DNA from: Oscillospiraceae bacterium
Lineage (GTDB): Bacteria; Bacillota; Clostridia; Oscillospirales; Acutalibacteraceae
Direction: 5' to 3'
Assembly (NCBI GenBank): GCA_902792985.1
Contig: CADBBT010000017.1
Coordinates: 1-33,126 of the forward strand
Length of the DNA: 33,126 bases
Made by a program: the position numbers and the translations under genes
In this document: in pieces, positions 6,662-14,048 of the stretch
Layout of the letters: each line of letters opens with the position of its first letter
Position numbering within the stretch: the stretch's first letter is position 1
Notes under the pieces: model-generated
Database searches by the model: none
What the model saw: the letters and a program-made list of their open reading frames with translations, nothing else
What the model was told of the DNA's origin: nothing

Positions 6662-7378
6662 TCATTTCAGCGGGTCTACGCCGTAAAACAAATGGCAATA
6701 GCGCCGGGTTTGCGCCAGGGCGCAGAAGTCGTTTTCCGTCAGGATCAGATGGTCGAGCAGCCGGACCTTCAACTGGTCAAGAAACGCGTAAACCTCACGC
6801 GTGGTCTCAATGTCGTTGCCGGAGGGCTGCGCAATGCCGTTCGGGTGGTTGTGGATCAGCACAACGCCTTTCGCCTTTGTCTCCAGCACTGTGGAGGCGA
6901 ACACACGCATATCCAGCACAACGTCGGACAGACTGCCTTCGTTGAGACAGCGCATGGAGAGCAGACGGTTTTGATCGTCTAAACAAAGCAGAAACACGCG
7001 CTCCTTTGTTGCGTCCAAAAAATAGGGGCGCACGAACGTTACAAGATCCTCGGTGCTTTCAAAAACCGGACGTTCGGCGGCAAGGCTGGTGCAAAACCTC
7101 TGATAGACCGGAAGGATCAGGCTCAGCAGACACGCGGCGTTTTCGGTCATGCCCTTGACGGCTTTCAGCTCCGAAACATCGGCGCGCAGCACATCGGCAA
7201 ATGAACCGAAGCGCCGCAGCAGTTCGTGGGCAAGGAGGTTGGTGTCCTTTTGCGGAATGCCGAAAAACAGCAAGAACTCCAGCACGTTGTGATCGGCCAT
7301 CCCGTTCAGACCGTTTGCGAGATAGCTTTCGCGCACCTTTTGACGGTGTCCCTTGTGCGGATTTTCCGTTTTTTCCAT
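6662..7378 (-). CDS. radC: RadC/JAB-domain metallopeptidase-like protein
   Basis: 238 residues with the RadC layout. The N-terminal half is helix-hairpin-helix-like (GHRQKVRESYL, then LLRRFGSFADVLRAD...LKAVKGMTENAA). The C-terminal JAB/MPN+ domain carries the metal motif HNHPNGIAQPSGNDIETT with its conserved His-x-His, Ser and Asp. Despite the name, a direct DNA-repair role is not supported in model bacteria and the biochemical activity is uncertain. ATG 7378 is chosen for its GGGAGG SD at 7 nt rather than an upstream in-frame ATG at 7414 without an SD. The gene follows pfkA by 82 bases on the same strand, with a palindromic hairpin between them, so it may be partly read through from pfkA. 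Confidence 0.9.
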   Translation of the reverse strand: MEKTENPHKGHRQKVRESYLANGLNGMADHNVLEFLLFFGIPQKDTNLLAHELLRRFGSFADVLRADVSELKAVKGMTENAACLLSLILPVYQRFCTSLAAERPVFESTEDLVTFVRPYFLDATKERVFLLCLDDQNRLLSMRCLNEGSLSDVVLDMRVFASTVLETKAKGVVLIHNHPNGIAQPSGNDIETTREVYAFLDQLKVRLLDHLILTENDFCALAQTRRYCHLFYGVDPLK

Positions 7379-7404
7379 CGGGCTGCCTCCCTTTAAAATC
7401 AACA

Positions 7405-7426
7405 GCCGCCACAAATTTGTGACGGC
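7405..7426 (-). terminator. Palindromic hairpin between pfkA and radC
   Basis: On the minus strand a 22-nt near-perfect palindrome (GCCGTCACA / TGTGGCGGC, AATT centre) starts 35 bases past the pfkA stop. It is followed by TGTTGATTTT, a weak U-tract. It may partially terminate pfkA transcripts. Confidence 0.5.
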
Positions 7427-7460
7427 CGCGTGTTTTCAATGTTTCGACCGGAATCTCAGA

Positions 7461-8423
7461 TCAGATGGAGATCTCCATCGCCATTTTGTAAAGATTCGTA
7501 TCGATGCTCTTGGTCATGTTCAATGCTTCATAGATGTCAAAATCGAGGATCTTGTCCTTCTGCGTTGCAACAACACGGTTGCTCGCGCCGTCAAGCAGCA
7601 GCTCCACCGCGTGATAGCCCAGACGGCTGGCAAGAATGCGGTCGGCTGCCGTGGGATGACCGCCGCGCTGCACATGGCCGAGCACGGTCGCGCGGCTTTC
7701 CACGCCGGTTTCCTCCTGAATGCGCTTTGCCATATCATGCACGCCGCCGATCGCTTCGGAGACCATGATGACGAAATGGACCTTCTTGCTGCGCTGGGTG
7801 CGTTTCATGCGCTCGATCACGTCGCGCTCAAAATCAAACGGCACTTCCGGCATCAGAATGGACGTTGCGCCGCAGGCGATGCCCGCGCCGAGCACAAGAT
7901 AACCTGCGCCTCTGCCCATAACTTCCACAACGGCGCAGCGGTCGTGCGATTCTGTGGTGTCGCGGATGCGGTCGACCATTTCCACAACGGTGTTCATCGC
8001 CGTATCGAAGCCGATGGTGCGGTCGCAGCAGGCGATGTCGTTGTCGATCGTGCCGGGAATGGCGATGCAGGGCACGCCGCGCAAAGAAAGATCGCGCGCG
8101 CCGCGGAAGGAACCGTCGCCGCCGATGACAACGATGCCGTCGATGCCTTTTTCTCTGCAGGTGCGCACAGCCGCCTGCATGCCCTCTTCCGTCATGAAGC
8201 GCTTGGAGCGCGCGGAATAAAGGATCGTGCCGCCGCGGTTGATGATATCCGAAACCGAGCGCAGATCCATTTGATACATATCGTTTCCCATCAGACCGTT
8301 ATAGCCGCGGCGGATGCCGTAAACGGTCAGTCCGTTTTCAATGCCGGCGCGAACAACAGCGCGGATGGCAGCGTTCATGCCCGGCGCGTCGCCGCCGCTG
8401 GTCAATACACCAATCGTCTTCAT
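7461..8423 (-). CDS. pfkA: ATP-dependent 6-phosphofructokinase
   Basis: 320 residues, the usual length of bacterial PfkA, which phosphorylates fructose 6-phosphate to fructose 1,6-bisphosphate in glycolysis. The N-terminal TSGGDAPGMNAAIR and the ATP-site GGDGSFRGA are clear. PGTIDNDI carries the catalytic Asp region, and MGRGAGYLVLGAG follows. Gly in GGDGS and Gly in PGTIDND are the residues typical of ATP-using, not pyrophosphate-using, enzymes. ATG 8423 has SD GGAGGG at 7 nt, and the upstream in-frame ATG lacks an SD. A promoter lies at 8483-8510, and the 5' leader contains a short perfect hairpin (TTATCCG/CGGATAA, 8445-8451/8461-8467) of unknown role. The gene-free repeat complex begins just behind the promoter. 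Confidence 0.95.
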   Translation of the reverse strand: MKTIGVLTSGGDAPGMNAAIRAVVRAGIENGLTVYGIRRGYNGLMGNDMYQMDLRSVSDIINRGGTILYSARSKRFMTEEGMQAAVRTCREKGIDGIVVIGGDGSFRGARDLSLRGVPCIAIPGTIDNDIACCDRTIGFDTAMNTVVEMVDRIRDTTESHDRCAVVEVMGRGAGYLVLGAGIACGATSILMPEVPFDFERDVIERMKRTQRSKKVHFVIMVSEAIGGVHDMAKRIQEETGVESRATVLGHVQRGGHPTAADRILASRLGYHAVELLLDGASNRVVATQKDKILDFDIYEALNMTKSIDTNLYKMAMEISI

Positions 8424-8482
8424 GTTTTTACCCTCCGATATTTTATTTATCCGCAAATGACGGATAAAGAGTCATTTGATTT

Positions 8483-8510
8483 ATTATACACGATTCAGGT
8501 GAAAAGTCAA
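8483..8510 (-). promoter_or_regulatory. pfkA: Promoter of pfkA
   Basis: TTGACT (8510-8505), a 16-bp spacer and TATAAT (8488-8483) lie on the minus strand, 60 bp upstream of the start codon. Confidence 0.75.
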
Positions 8511-8518
8511 GTGCTATT

Positions 8519-8640
8519 TTGGGGCAGGGAGCAGGGAACAGCGGACAGGGGACAGGGAACAGGGAACAGGGAACAGGGAATAAGGGATTGAGGGATTGAG
8601 GGATTGAGGGAATAAGTGAAGAGTGGAGTTTGGAGAGTTG
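8519..8640. repeat. Tandem short repeats, left (inverted) copy
   Basis: About eight copies of a 7-mer close to CAGGGAA are followed by three of an 8-mer GATTGAGG-type unit, then a unique flank (GTGAAGAGTGGAGTTTGG). Read on the other strand, the same order and the same flank recur at 9370-9420 and 9518-9570. This is a tandem-repeat module present once here and twice in opposite orientation, about 0.75 kb away. There are no unique spacers, so it is not a CRISPR array. Confidence 0.85.
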
Positions 8641-8708
8641 AGAGTGAAGAGAAAATCTTGACGCGGCAGAGCAAGTCAGGTTCGCTTTTACATTCGCTTT
8701 GCGGTTTA

Positions 8709-8798
8709 CGACCTCACCCGTCATCGCGCAAATATGCGTGCGCTTTTTCTATCGGCGTTCGCTGCGCGATGCCACCCTCCCCAGAGGGGAGGGCAAGA
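8709..8798. repeat. Palindromic intergenic repeat, copy 1
   Basis: This module runs from CCTCACCCGTCA to GGGAGGGCAAG and contains the dyad CCCTCCCC-AGA-GGGGAGGG. A related module in opposite orientation lies at 8964-9089 (CTTGCCCTCCCC to GTGGGTGAGG). No reading frame. Such modules, as far as I recall, are dispersed in related gut Clostridia genomes. Confidence 0.55.
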
Positions 8799-8963
8799 TA
8801 AGTTGTCTTTTGCCGTGAAGTTAGTTAAAAAAACTTTGCCTATAAATGACGGTTTCAAATGTACTTTTAAAGCATAGAGCACTGTCTAATATAGGACGTT
8901 CATTCAGAAGTGATTGCTTATTGTACACATTTTTATGATTGCCTTTCTATTAAAGCGAACCCA
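8799..8963. other. AT-rich core of the repeat complex, no gene seen
   Basis: About 165 bases, markedly AT-richer than their surroundings, lie between the two oppositely oriented copies of the CCTCACCC...GGGAGGGCAAG module. I find no ORF with an RBS, no tRNA and no clear hairpin. It is the symmetric centre of the nested inverted repeats. Confidence 0.4.
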
Positions 8964-9089
8964 ACTTGCCCTCCCCGAAAGGCGCGGGTGTCCGGTGGAC
9001 ACCTCTGCGCAGCAGAAGCGCCGACCGAGCCGGCAGGCGAGACCTGGGGAGGGGGGACCGCACGCCGAAAGGCGTGTGGTGGGTGAGGT
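8964..9089. repeat. Palindromic intergenic repeat, copy 2 (inverted)
   Basis: Starts CTTGCCCTCCCC and ends GTGGGTGAGG, the reverse-complement order of the copy at 8709-8798. The interior holds additional small dyads (GTGTCC/GGACAC, CACGCCGAAAGGCGTG). Confidence 0.55.
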
Positions 9090-9118
9090 TTGAAACGCTG
9101 CACTTTCTGCAACGCCCT

Positions 9119-9264
9119 GCGCACGGCGTTCGCCGTGCGCAAAAGGCGGCGGCGGGACCGCGCGGCAGAATGCCGCGCGGAAAACGAAGCGACGCTTCGT
9201 TTTTGAACCGTGCGCCGCACGGTTCATCCCGCCGCCGCCCCGTGCGCGCAGCGAAGCTGCGCGC
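9119..9264. repeat. GC-rich cloverleaf palindrome, copy B, with flanking hairpins
   Basis: The outer arms GGCGGCGGCGGGA (9145-9157) and TCCCGCCGCCGCC (9227-9239) are perfect complements. They enclose three hairpins: CCGCGCGGCA/TGCCGCGCGG (9158-9180), AACGAAGC/GCTTCGTT (9183-9201) and AACCGTGC/GCACGGTT (9206-9224). Two further perfect hairpins flank the element: GCGCACGGCG/CGCCGTGCGC (9119-9140) and GCGCGCAG/CTGCGCGC (9244-9264). The AACCGTGC stem and the adjacent TCCCGCC arm recur in copy C at 30445-30481. Overlapping ORFs here are by-products of the palindromes. Confidence 0.7.
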
Positions 9265-9369
9265 AAAAGAGTGGAAAGCGCGCAATGGAAAAATTTTCAT
9301 CCCGCAGATCAAAGCCGAAACATAAAGCGCATGGAGAGCGAACCTATCCTTTATTGCACGGTTCCACAT

Positions 9370-9575
9370 CAACGTCCAAACTCCACTCTTCACTTATTCC
9401 CTCAATCCCTCAATCCCTTATTCCCTGCTCCCTGCTCCCTGTTCCCTGTTCCCTGCTCCCTGATCCCTGCTCCCTGATCCCTGCTCCCTGTTCCCTGATC
9501 CCTGCTCCCATCCTCTCCAAACTCCACTCTTCACTTATTCCCTCAATCCCTTATTCCCTCAATCCCTGCCCCCTG
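9370..9575. repeat. Tandem short repeats, right double copy
   Basis: Two head-to-tail modules each begin TCCAAACTCCACTCTTCAC and continue into TATTCCC/TCAATCCC units. The first is followed by about ten 7-mers close to CCCTGNT. The second module runs into the last codons of the AraC regulator gene at 9543. Both are inverted relative to the copy at 8519-8640. Confidence 0.85.
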
Positions 9576-10307
9576 CTTTCTCATTTCCCCCGGCGTGACG
9601 CCGAACGCTTCGCGGAAGCACTTGATGAAATAGCTCTGTGAGCAAAAGCCGAGCAGGTAGGCGATCTCGGATGTGCTTTTCTGCGTTTGCATCAGCATCT
9701 GCTTTGCGGCGTTCAGCCGCTCTTTGCGCAAATAAGCGCCCAGCGGCAGCCCGACATGGACTTTGAACAGCGCGCCGAGATAATCCGGCGAAAGATTGCA
9801 GACCTCGGCGATGACCGCCGCGTTCAGCCGGCTGTGCAGGTGTGTGTGGATGTAGTGCATCGCCTTGCGCACCGCCAGCGGATAGGTTTGCTGCTTGCGG
9901 CTTTGCGCAACGCGGCCGGTCAGTTCCAGACACAGCGTCTGCAAAAACAAAAGGATGTCTTCGGCCTTGCTTTGCGCGTCCACTGCGCGGATGCTCTCAT
10001 CCGAAAGGTTGAACGCCTGCGTCTCATCCAGTCCGCCGGAGATTGCCGCGCGGGTAGCGAGCGTGATGCAGCAAACCGCCCAGTACTTCATCTGCCGCAG
10101 CGGATCGTTGGAAAGCTTGCCCGTCACGACCGTCTGCGCGAGAAGATGCTGCATCATCTCTTTTGTGCGCGGCACATCACCGCTGCGGATGCACGCGTAA
10201 AAGAGCTGCTCAGTCTCATAGGGGGTGTGTGTGCGGCCGTTTTCACGCTCTGTGACAAGGTCGCTGTTTTCCAAAACTTCAATCGTAAAAGACGCCTGTT
10301 TCTGCAT
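9543..10307 (-). CDS. AraC-family transcriptional regulator
   Basis: 254 residues. The C-terminal ~100 residues are an AraC/XylS double helix-turn-helix domain (AVIAEVCNLSPDYLGALFK, then STSEIAYLLGFCSQSYFIKCFREAFGVTPGEMRK). The N-terminal ~140 residues are a helical region beginning around TPYETEQLFYACIRSGDV, of the kind found in many clostridial AraC sugar regulators, without a recognisable cupin sensor. ATG 10307 has SD GAGGTG at 6 nt. It is divergent from the GH3 glycosidase gene with 144 bp between start codons, so it probably controls that operon; the sugar signal is unknown. The last residues (GAGIEGIRD) and the stop codon are encoded by the tandem-repeat array, so the 3' end has been extended or overwritten by repeats. 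Confidence 0.85.
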   Translation of the reverse strand: MQKQASFTIEVLENSDLVTERENGRTHTPYETEQLFYACIRSGDVPRTKEMMQHLLAQTVVTGKLSNDPLRQMKYWAVCCITLATRAAISGGLDETQAFNLSDESIRAVDAQSKAEDILLFLQTLCLELTGRVAQSRKQQTYPLAVRKAMHYIHTHLHSRLNAAVIAEVCNLSPDYLGALFKVHVGLPLGAYLRKERLNAAKQMLMQTQKSTSEIAYLLGFCSQSYFIKCFREAFGVTPGEMRKQGAGIEGIRD

Positions 10308-10325
10308 ACGTTTCACCTCGCTTTG

Positions 10326-10355
10326 ATTATAGCACGATACTTCTGAAAAAAGCAA
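10326..10355 (-). promoter_or_regulatory. Promoter of the AraC regulator gene
   Basis: TTGCTT (10355-10350), an 18-bp spacer and TATAAT (10331-10326) lie on the minus strand, 18 bp upstream of the ATG at 10307. The start point would leave a very short leader. Confidence 0.55.
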
Positions 10356-10362
10356 CGGAAAA

Positions 10363-10390
10363 TTGATAAAAAACACGGAATTGTTATATT
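10363..10390 (+). promoter_or_regulatory. Promoter of the GH3 glycosidase operon
   Basis: TTGATA (10363-10368), a 16-bp spacer and TATATT (10385-10390) lie about 60 bp upstream of ATG 10452. This box is adjacent to the divergent promoter of the AraC gene, so one bound regulator could affect both. Confidence 0.55.
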
Positions 10391-10451
10391 CTTTTTCGTG
10401 TGGAAGCATTAAAATAGAAACTGCAATACGAAGGAAAAGGAGAAATCTGTT

Positions 10452-12896
10452 ATGAAACATCCCGAAATCGTAAACAAAATGACACTGGACCAAAAAGCCG
10501 CCTTTGTTTCCGGCTTTGACTACTGGCATCTGGAGGAAAACGAAGCGCTCGGTCTGCCGAAGATCATGATCACCGACGGCCCGAACGGTTTGCGCAAGCA
10601 GAACCCAAACGGCGACAACGTCGGTCTGGGCAATTCGTTTCCGGCAACGGCGTTCCCGAACTCCGCAACGCTGAGTTGTTCGTGGGATCCCGATCTGATC
10701 TACAAGGAAGGGCAGGCGCTGGCGGAGGAATGCCTGAAAGAGCGCGTCTCTGTGCTGCTCGGCCCCGGCACAAACATCAAACGCGCGCCGACCTGCGGCA
10801 GAAACTTTGAATATTTTTCCGAAGACCCGCTGCTGAGCGGCGAATGTGCAGCGGCGTGGATCAACGGCATCCAGAGCAAGGGCGTGGGCGCGTCGCTCAA
10901 GCATTTTGCCTGCAACAGCCAGGAAGCGTTCCGCATGGTGATCAACGAAGTTGTGGACGAGCGCGCGCTGCGCGAGCTGTATCTGACCGCGTTTGAGATC
11001 GCTGTAAAGAAGGCGCAGCCTTGGACGATCATGAACTGCTATAACCGCATCAACGGCGTCTACGGCTCCGAGCAGGTGCACCTACAGCAGGAGATCGCGC
11101 GCGGCGAATGGGGCTTTGAGGGCATGTTCGTCACAGACTGGGGCGCGTCCGTGGACCGTGTGCCCGGACTGAAGGCCGGCACCGATCTTGAAATGCCTTC
11201 CAGCGGCGATTACGCGACCAAGAAGATCATTGCCGCCGTGGAGAGCGGCGAGCTGGACGTCTCTGTGCTCGACACCGCTGTGGATAACGTGGTCGAACTG
11301 ATCCTCAAGAGCGTGCCCGTGCTTGCCGAAGCGCACGACTTCGACCAGAAAGCGCATCACGCGCTGGCTGCGGACATCGCGTCGCAGTGCATGCAGCTGC
11401 TCAAAAACGACGACGGCATCCTGCCGCTCAAAAAGGAGCAGAAGATCGCCGTGATCGGTGAAATGGCCAAGGCGCCGCGCTATCAGGGCGCGGGTTCGTC
11501 CGTTGTCAATCCCTTTGAAGTGGACAGCGCCTATTACGGACTCGGCTGCCGCGGTGTAAACTTCACCTATGCGCGCGGCTATGAAAAGGGCAAGGACGTG
11601 ATCAACTACGACCTGGTTGCCGAAGCGGTCGCGCATGCAAAGGCGGCCGATGTGGCTGTGGTGTTCGCCGGTCTGACCGAAGAGTTTGAGGGCGAAGGCT
11701 ACGACCGTGAGAACATCGCGATGCCGAATTGCCACAACTACCTGATCTCCAAGATCGCCGAAGTGAACCCGAACACCGTTGTGGTGCTCGCCGGCGGCAG
11801 CGTGGTCGAAATGCCGTGGATCGGCGAAGTCAAGGCGCTGCTGAACTCCGGCCTCGGCGGAGAAGGCGGCGGCACGGCGGTCGCGCGCCTGCTGCTGGGC
11901 GAAGTCAATCCGAGCGGCAAGATCACCGAGACCTATCCGCTGCAGTTCTCCGATAACCCGACCTACGGCAACTATCCCGGCGGCCCGGTCACAAGCGAGC
12001 ACCGCGAGTCGATCTACATCGGCTACCGCTACTATGACGCCGCGGGCAAGGACGTGCTTTTCCCGTTCGGCCACGGTCTGTCCTACACCACGTTTGAATA
12101 CAGCGGCATCCGCGTTTCGCGCAAGAACATCAAGGACACCGATAAGATCAAGGTCACCTTCAAAATCAAAAACACCGGCAGCGTGCCCGGCGCGGAGATC
12201 GCCCAGCTTTATGTCGCTGACGAAGAAAGCACCATCTTCCGTCCGAAGCAGGAGCTCAAGGGCTTCAAAAAAGTGTTCCTTGCGCCCGGCGAAGAGCAGA
12301 GCGTTTCCATTGAGCTTGATAAGCGCGCGTTTGCGTTTTGGAATGTCAACACGAACGACTGGTGCGTGGAAAGCGGCAAATTCAACATCCTCGTCGGCGC
12401 CTCATCGCGCGACATTCGTCTGACGAGCAGCGTGAACGTCACCGCGACCGAAGAAGCGCCCATCCCCGATTACCGTGAGAGCGCACCTGCATACTATTAT
12501 AATATATCTGCGTTCACCCGCGATGATTTTGCTGCGCTGTACGGCGACCTCCCGGCGATCGAGCGCACACAGGGCAAGCCGATCGACATCTACTGCTGCC
12601 TGAACGACGCGCGAAACACCAAGTGGGGCGGCCGGATCTGCAAACTGATCGGCGCGGCGATGAGCAAATTCGGCTCCGCCGAAAACGGCGACGGCAAAAT
12701 GCTTGCCGCCATGGCGACGCAGATCCCCATCCGCAACTTTATCGCCATGTCCATGGGCGTGTTCACCGAAGAGATGGCGCAGGGACTGCTGAACATCCTC
12801 AACGACGACACATCCTCTGCCAAGGGCCTCGGCGCGATCCTCAAGGGCATCCCGCAGGCGATCGCAAAGCTGCCGAACCTGCTGAAATCCATCTGA
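10452..12896 (+). CDS. Glycoside hydrolase family 3 beta-glycosidase
   Basis: 814 residues without a signal peptide, so probably cytoplasmic. The N-terminal (beta/alpha)8 domain has TDGPNGLRKQ, the GPGTNIKRAPTCGRNFEYFSEDP substrate-loop region, KHFACN and the nucleophile in FVTDWGA (Asp229). The second alpha/beta sandwich domain (~310-510) has LKNDDGILPL and GLTEEFEGEGYDRE, whose glutamate is a plausible acid/base. GYRYYDA and FPFGHGLSYTTFEY introduce a fibronectin-III-like domain (~555-670). About 145 further residues follow, with no assigned fold. Family members release beta-linked glucose, xylose or similar from oligosaccharides; the exact sugar cannot be read here. SD AAGGAG. It is the first gene of an operon with the EEP hydrolase 28 bases downstream and is divergent from the AraC gene. 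Confidence 0.93.
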   Translation: MKHPEIVNKMTLDQKAAFVSGFDYWHLEENEALGLPKIMITDGPNGLRKQNPNGDNVGLGNSFPATAFPNSATLSCSWDPDLIYKEGQALAEECLKERVSVLLGPGTNIKRAPTCGRNFEYFSEDPLLSGECAAAWINGIQSKGVGASLKHFACNSQEAFRMVINEVVDERALRELYLTAFEIAVKKAQPWTIMNCYNRINGVYGSEQVHLQQEIARGEWGFEGMFVTDWGASVDRVPGLKAGTDLEMPSSGDYATKKIIAAVESGELDVSVLDTAVDNVVELILKSVPVLAEAHDFDQKAHHALAADIASQCMQLLKNDDGILPLKKEQKIAVIGEMAKAPRYQGAGSSVVNPFEVDSAYYGLGCRGVNFTYARGYEKGKDVINYDLVAEAVAHAKAADVAVVFAGLTEEFEGEGYDRENIAMPNCHNYLISKIAEVNPNTVVVLAGGSVVEMPWIGEVKALLNSGLGGEGGGTAVARLLLGEVNPSGKITETYPLQFSDNPTYGNYPGGPVTSEHRESIYIGYRYYDAAGKDVLFPFGHGLSYTTFEYSGIRVSRKNIKDTDKIKVTFKIKNTGSVPGAEIAQLYVADEESTIFRPKQELKGFKKVFLAPGEEQSVSIELDKRAFAFWNVNTNDWCVESGKFNILVGASSRDIRLTSSVNVTATEEAPIPDYRESAPAYYYNISAFTRDDFAALYGDLPAIERTQGKPIDIYCCLNDARNTKWGGRICKLIGAAMSKFGSAENGDGKMLAAMATQIPIRNFIAMSMGVFTEEMAQGLLNILNDDTSSAKGLGAILKGIPQAIAKLPNLLKSI

Positions 12897-12924
12897 GCAC
12901 CTGAACAAAACGGAGGCGAATTCC

Positions 12925-13680
12925 ATGAGAATCATGAGCTTTAACGTTCTTTGCGGCGGCCAGGGCATTAAGGAGTGGTATCCGCGCACTCCGCTGGTCA
13001 TCCGCACGATCTACAACGCCGACCCCGACACCCTCGGTGTGCAGGAGGCGCACATCGGCTGGATGAAAGCACTGCGTTCCTGCCTGCCCGAATACGACTA
13101 TGTGGGCATCGGCCGCAACGACGGCAAAGAGGACGGCGAGTTTTCCGCAGTGTTCTATAAAAAGGACAAGTTCGAACTGCTGGATTCCGGTTCGTTCTGG
13201 CTTTCCGAAACGCCGGAAAAACCGGGCAAGGGCTGGGATGCGGCGTGCATTCGCATCTGCTCCTGGGCAAAGCTGCGCGAAAAAGAGACCGGCAAGGTTT
13301 TTGTGCATTTGAACACCCATCTCGACCACATAGGAAGAATCGCCATGCAAAAGGGCGCGCAGCTCGTTGCCGAGCGCGGCAAAGCCATCAGCGGCGATGC
13401 ACCGGCCTTTTTCACCGGTGACTTCAACGTCACCCCCGCTTCCGAACCCTACAAAGCTGTACTTGAGGGCGGTTTCAAAGATTGCCGTTTTTCCGCTGTG
13501 AACACCGACACAGGCAACACCTTCCACGCCTACGGCAACCCGGAGGATCCCGCGAGCGTGATCGACTATGTGTTTTGCAAGGGGAACGTCAACGTGCAGC
13601 GCTTCGTCGTGATCCGCGACAAGATCGACGGCATGCTGCCGAGCGATCACTATCCCGTGTATGCGGATGTGACATTCTGA
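12925..13680 (+). CDS. Endonuclease/exonuclease/phosphatase (EEP) family hydrolase
   Basis: 251 residues of the DNase I/sphingomyelinase-like metal-dependent fold. Expected catalytic residues are in order: Asn7 in MSFNVL, Glu41 in GVQEAH, NTHLDHIG, GDFNVTP and the final SDHYPV histidine near 243. There is no signal peptide. Members cleave phosphodiesters in nucleic acids, lipids or small molecules, and short bacterial versions like this one are often found beside carbohydrate genes with unproven substrates. SD GGAGG at 8 nt and a 28-base gap after the GH3 stop indicate cotranscription with the glycosidase. Three consecutive intrinsic terminators follow. Confidence 0.88.
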   Translation: MRIMSFNVLCGGQGIKEWYPRTPLVIRTIYNADPDTLGVQEAHIGWMKALRSCLPEYDYVGIGRNDGKEDGEFSAVFYKKDKFELLDSGSFWLSETPEKPGKGWDAACIRICSWAKLREKETGKVFVHLNTHLDHIGRIAMQKGAQLVAERGKAISGDAPAFFTGDFNVTPASEPYKAVLEGGFKDCRFSAVNTDTGNTFHAYGNPEDPASVIDYVFCKGNVNVQRFVVIRDKIDGMLPSDHYPVYADVTF

Positions 13681-13696
13681 TCAAAAAACGATTGAA

Positions 13697-13731
13697 AACG
13701 GCTGCTCCGTATCGCGGAGCGGTCGTTTTTT
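13697..13731 (+). terminator. Intrinsic terminator of the GH3/EEP operon
   Basis: The stem CGGCTGCTCCG (13699-13709) pairs with CGGAGCGGTCG (13715-13725) over 11 bp with G-T pairs. An A-run precedes it and TTTTTT follows, 16 bases past the stop codon. Confidence 0.85.
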
Positions 13732-13734
13732 GAT

Positions 13735-13782
13735 AAAACGCCGTCCGATTTGACGTCTTGCCGCGATCGTCCGGCGTTTTTT
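13735..13782 (+). terminator. Second hairpin with U-tract
   Basis: AAAACGCCG (13735-13743) pairs with CGGCGTTTT (13772-13780) over 9 bp, and the T-run continues to 13782. The loop is 28 nt. It backs up the terminator at 13697. Confidence 0.5.
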
Positions 13783-13791
13783 CATGCCCTG

Positions 13792-13830
13792 CCGCGCATT
13801 CCGTTGTGCGGCGGCGCGTTTTTTCTTTTT
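13792..13830 (+). terminator. Third hairpin with long U-tract
   Basis: CCGCGCA (13792-13798) pairs with TGTGCGG (13805-13811), followed at 13819 by TTTTTTCTTTTT. Third terminator-like structure in 130 bases. Confidence 0.5.
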
Positions 13831-13854
13831 TCGATGCATCTGTTTTTCTTTTTT

Positions 13855-14048
13855 GCTTGATTTTTATCATAGAATGTGATAGAGTATAGATGACCATAAA
13901 ATGCACATGTTAATTTAATTAAACGAAAAACTTTCGGTTATTTTGCACAAAGCCCCCCCGAAAGACGAACGGTGCAGCGCGAAGGTGCTGCGGTATCCGT
14001 TGATCATGCACCGAAGGAACCAGGCAGAAGCTTGGAAGGAGAATTTTT
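13855..14048 (+). promoter_or_regulatory. Promoter/leader region of the BspA-like gene
   Basis: TTGATT near 13858 with TAGAGT 17 bp downstream is a weak promoter candidate. From about 13930 to 14035 the leader can fold: CTTTCGG/CCGAAAG (13931-13937/13958-13964), and GGTGCA/TGCACC enclosing GCAGC/GCTGC (about 13970-14014). I could not match it to a known riboswitch. The leader ends at a good SD (GAAGGAG) for ATG 14049. Confidence 0.35.

Noticed and set aside
8519-8640. CRISPR-like repeat array
   Set aside because: Units are 7-8 bp and directly tandem, with no unique spacers and no cas genes.
8904-9393. Overlapping Arg/Pro/Ala-rich ORFs in both strands of the GC-rich intergenic region
   Set aside because: They run through palindromes, have no SD and no coherent protein features; open frames here follow from high G+C.
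13946-14040. Glycine or c-di-GMP-I riboswitch
   Set aside because: Short phrases (GCACAAAGCC, CACCGAAGGA) look reminiscent, but the diagnostic cores and their order are missing.
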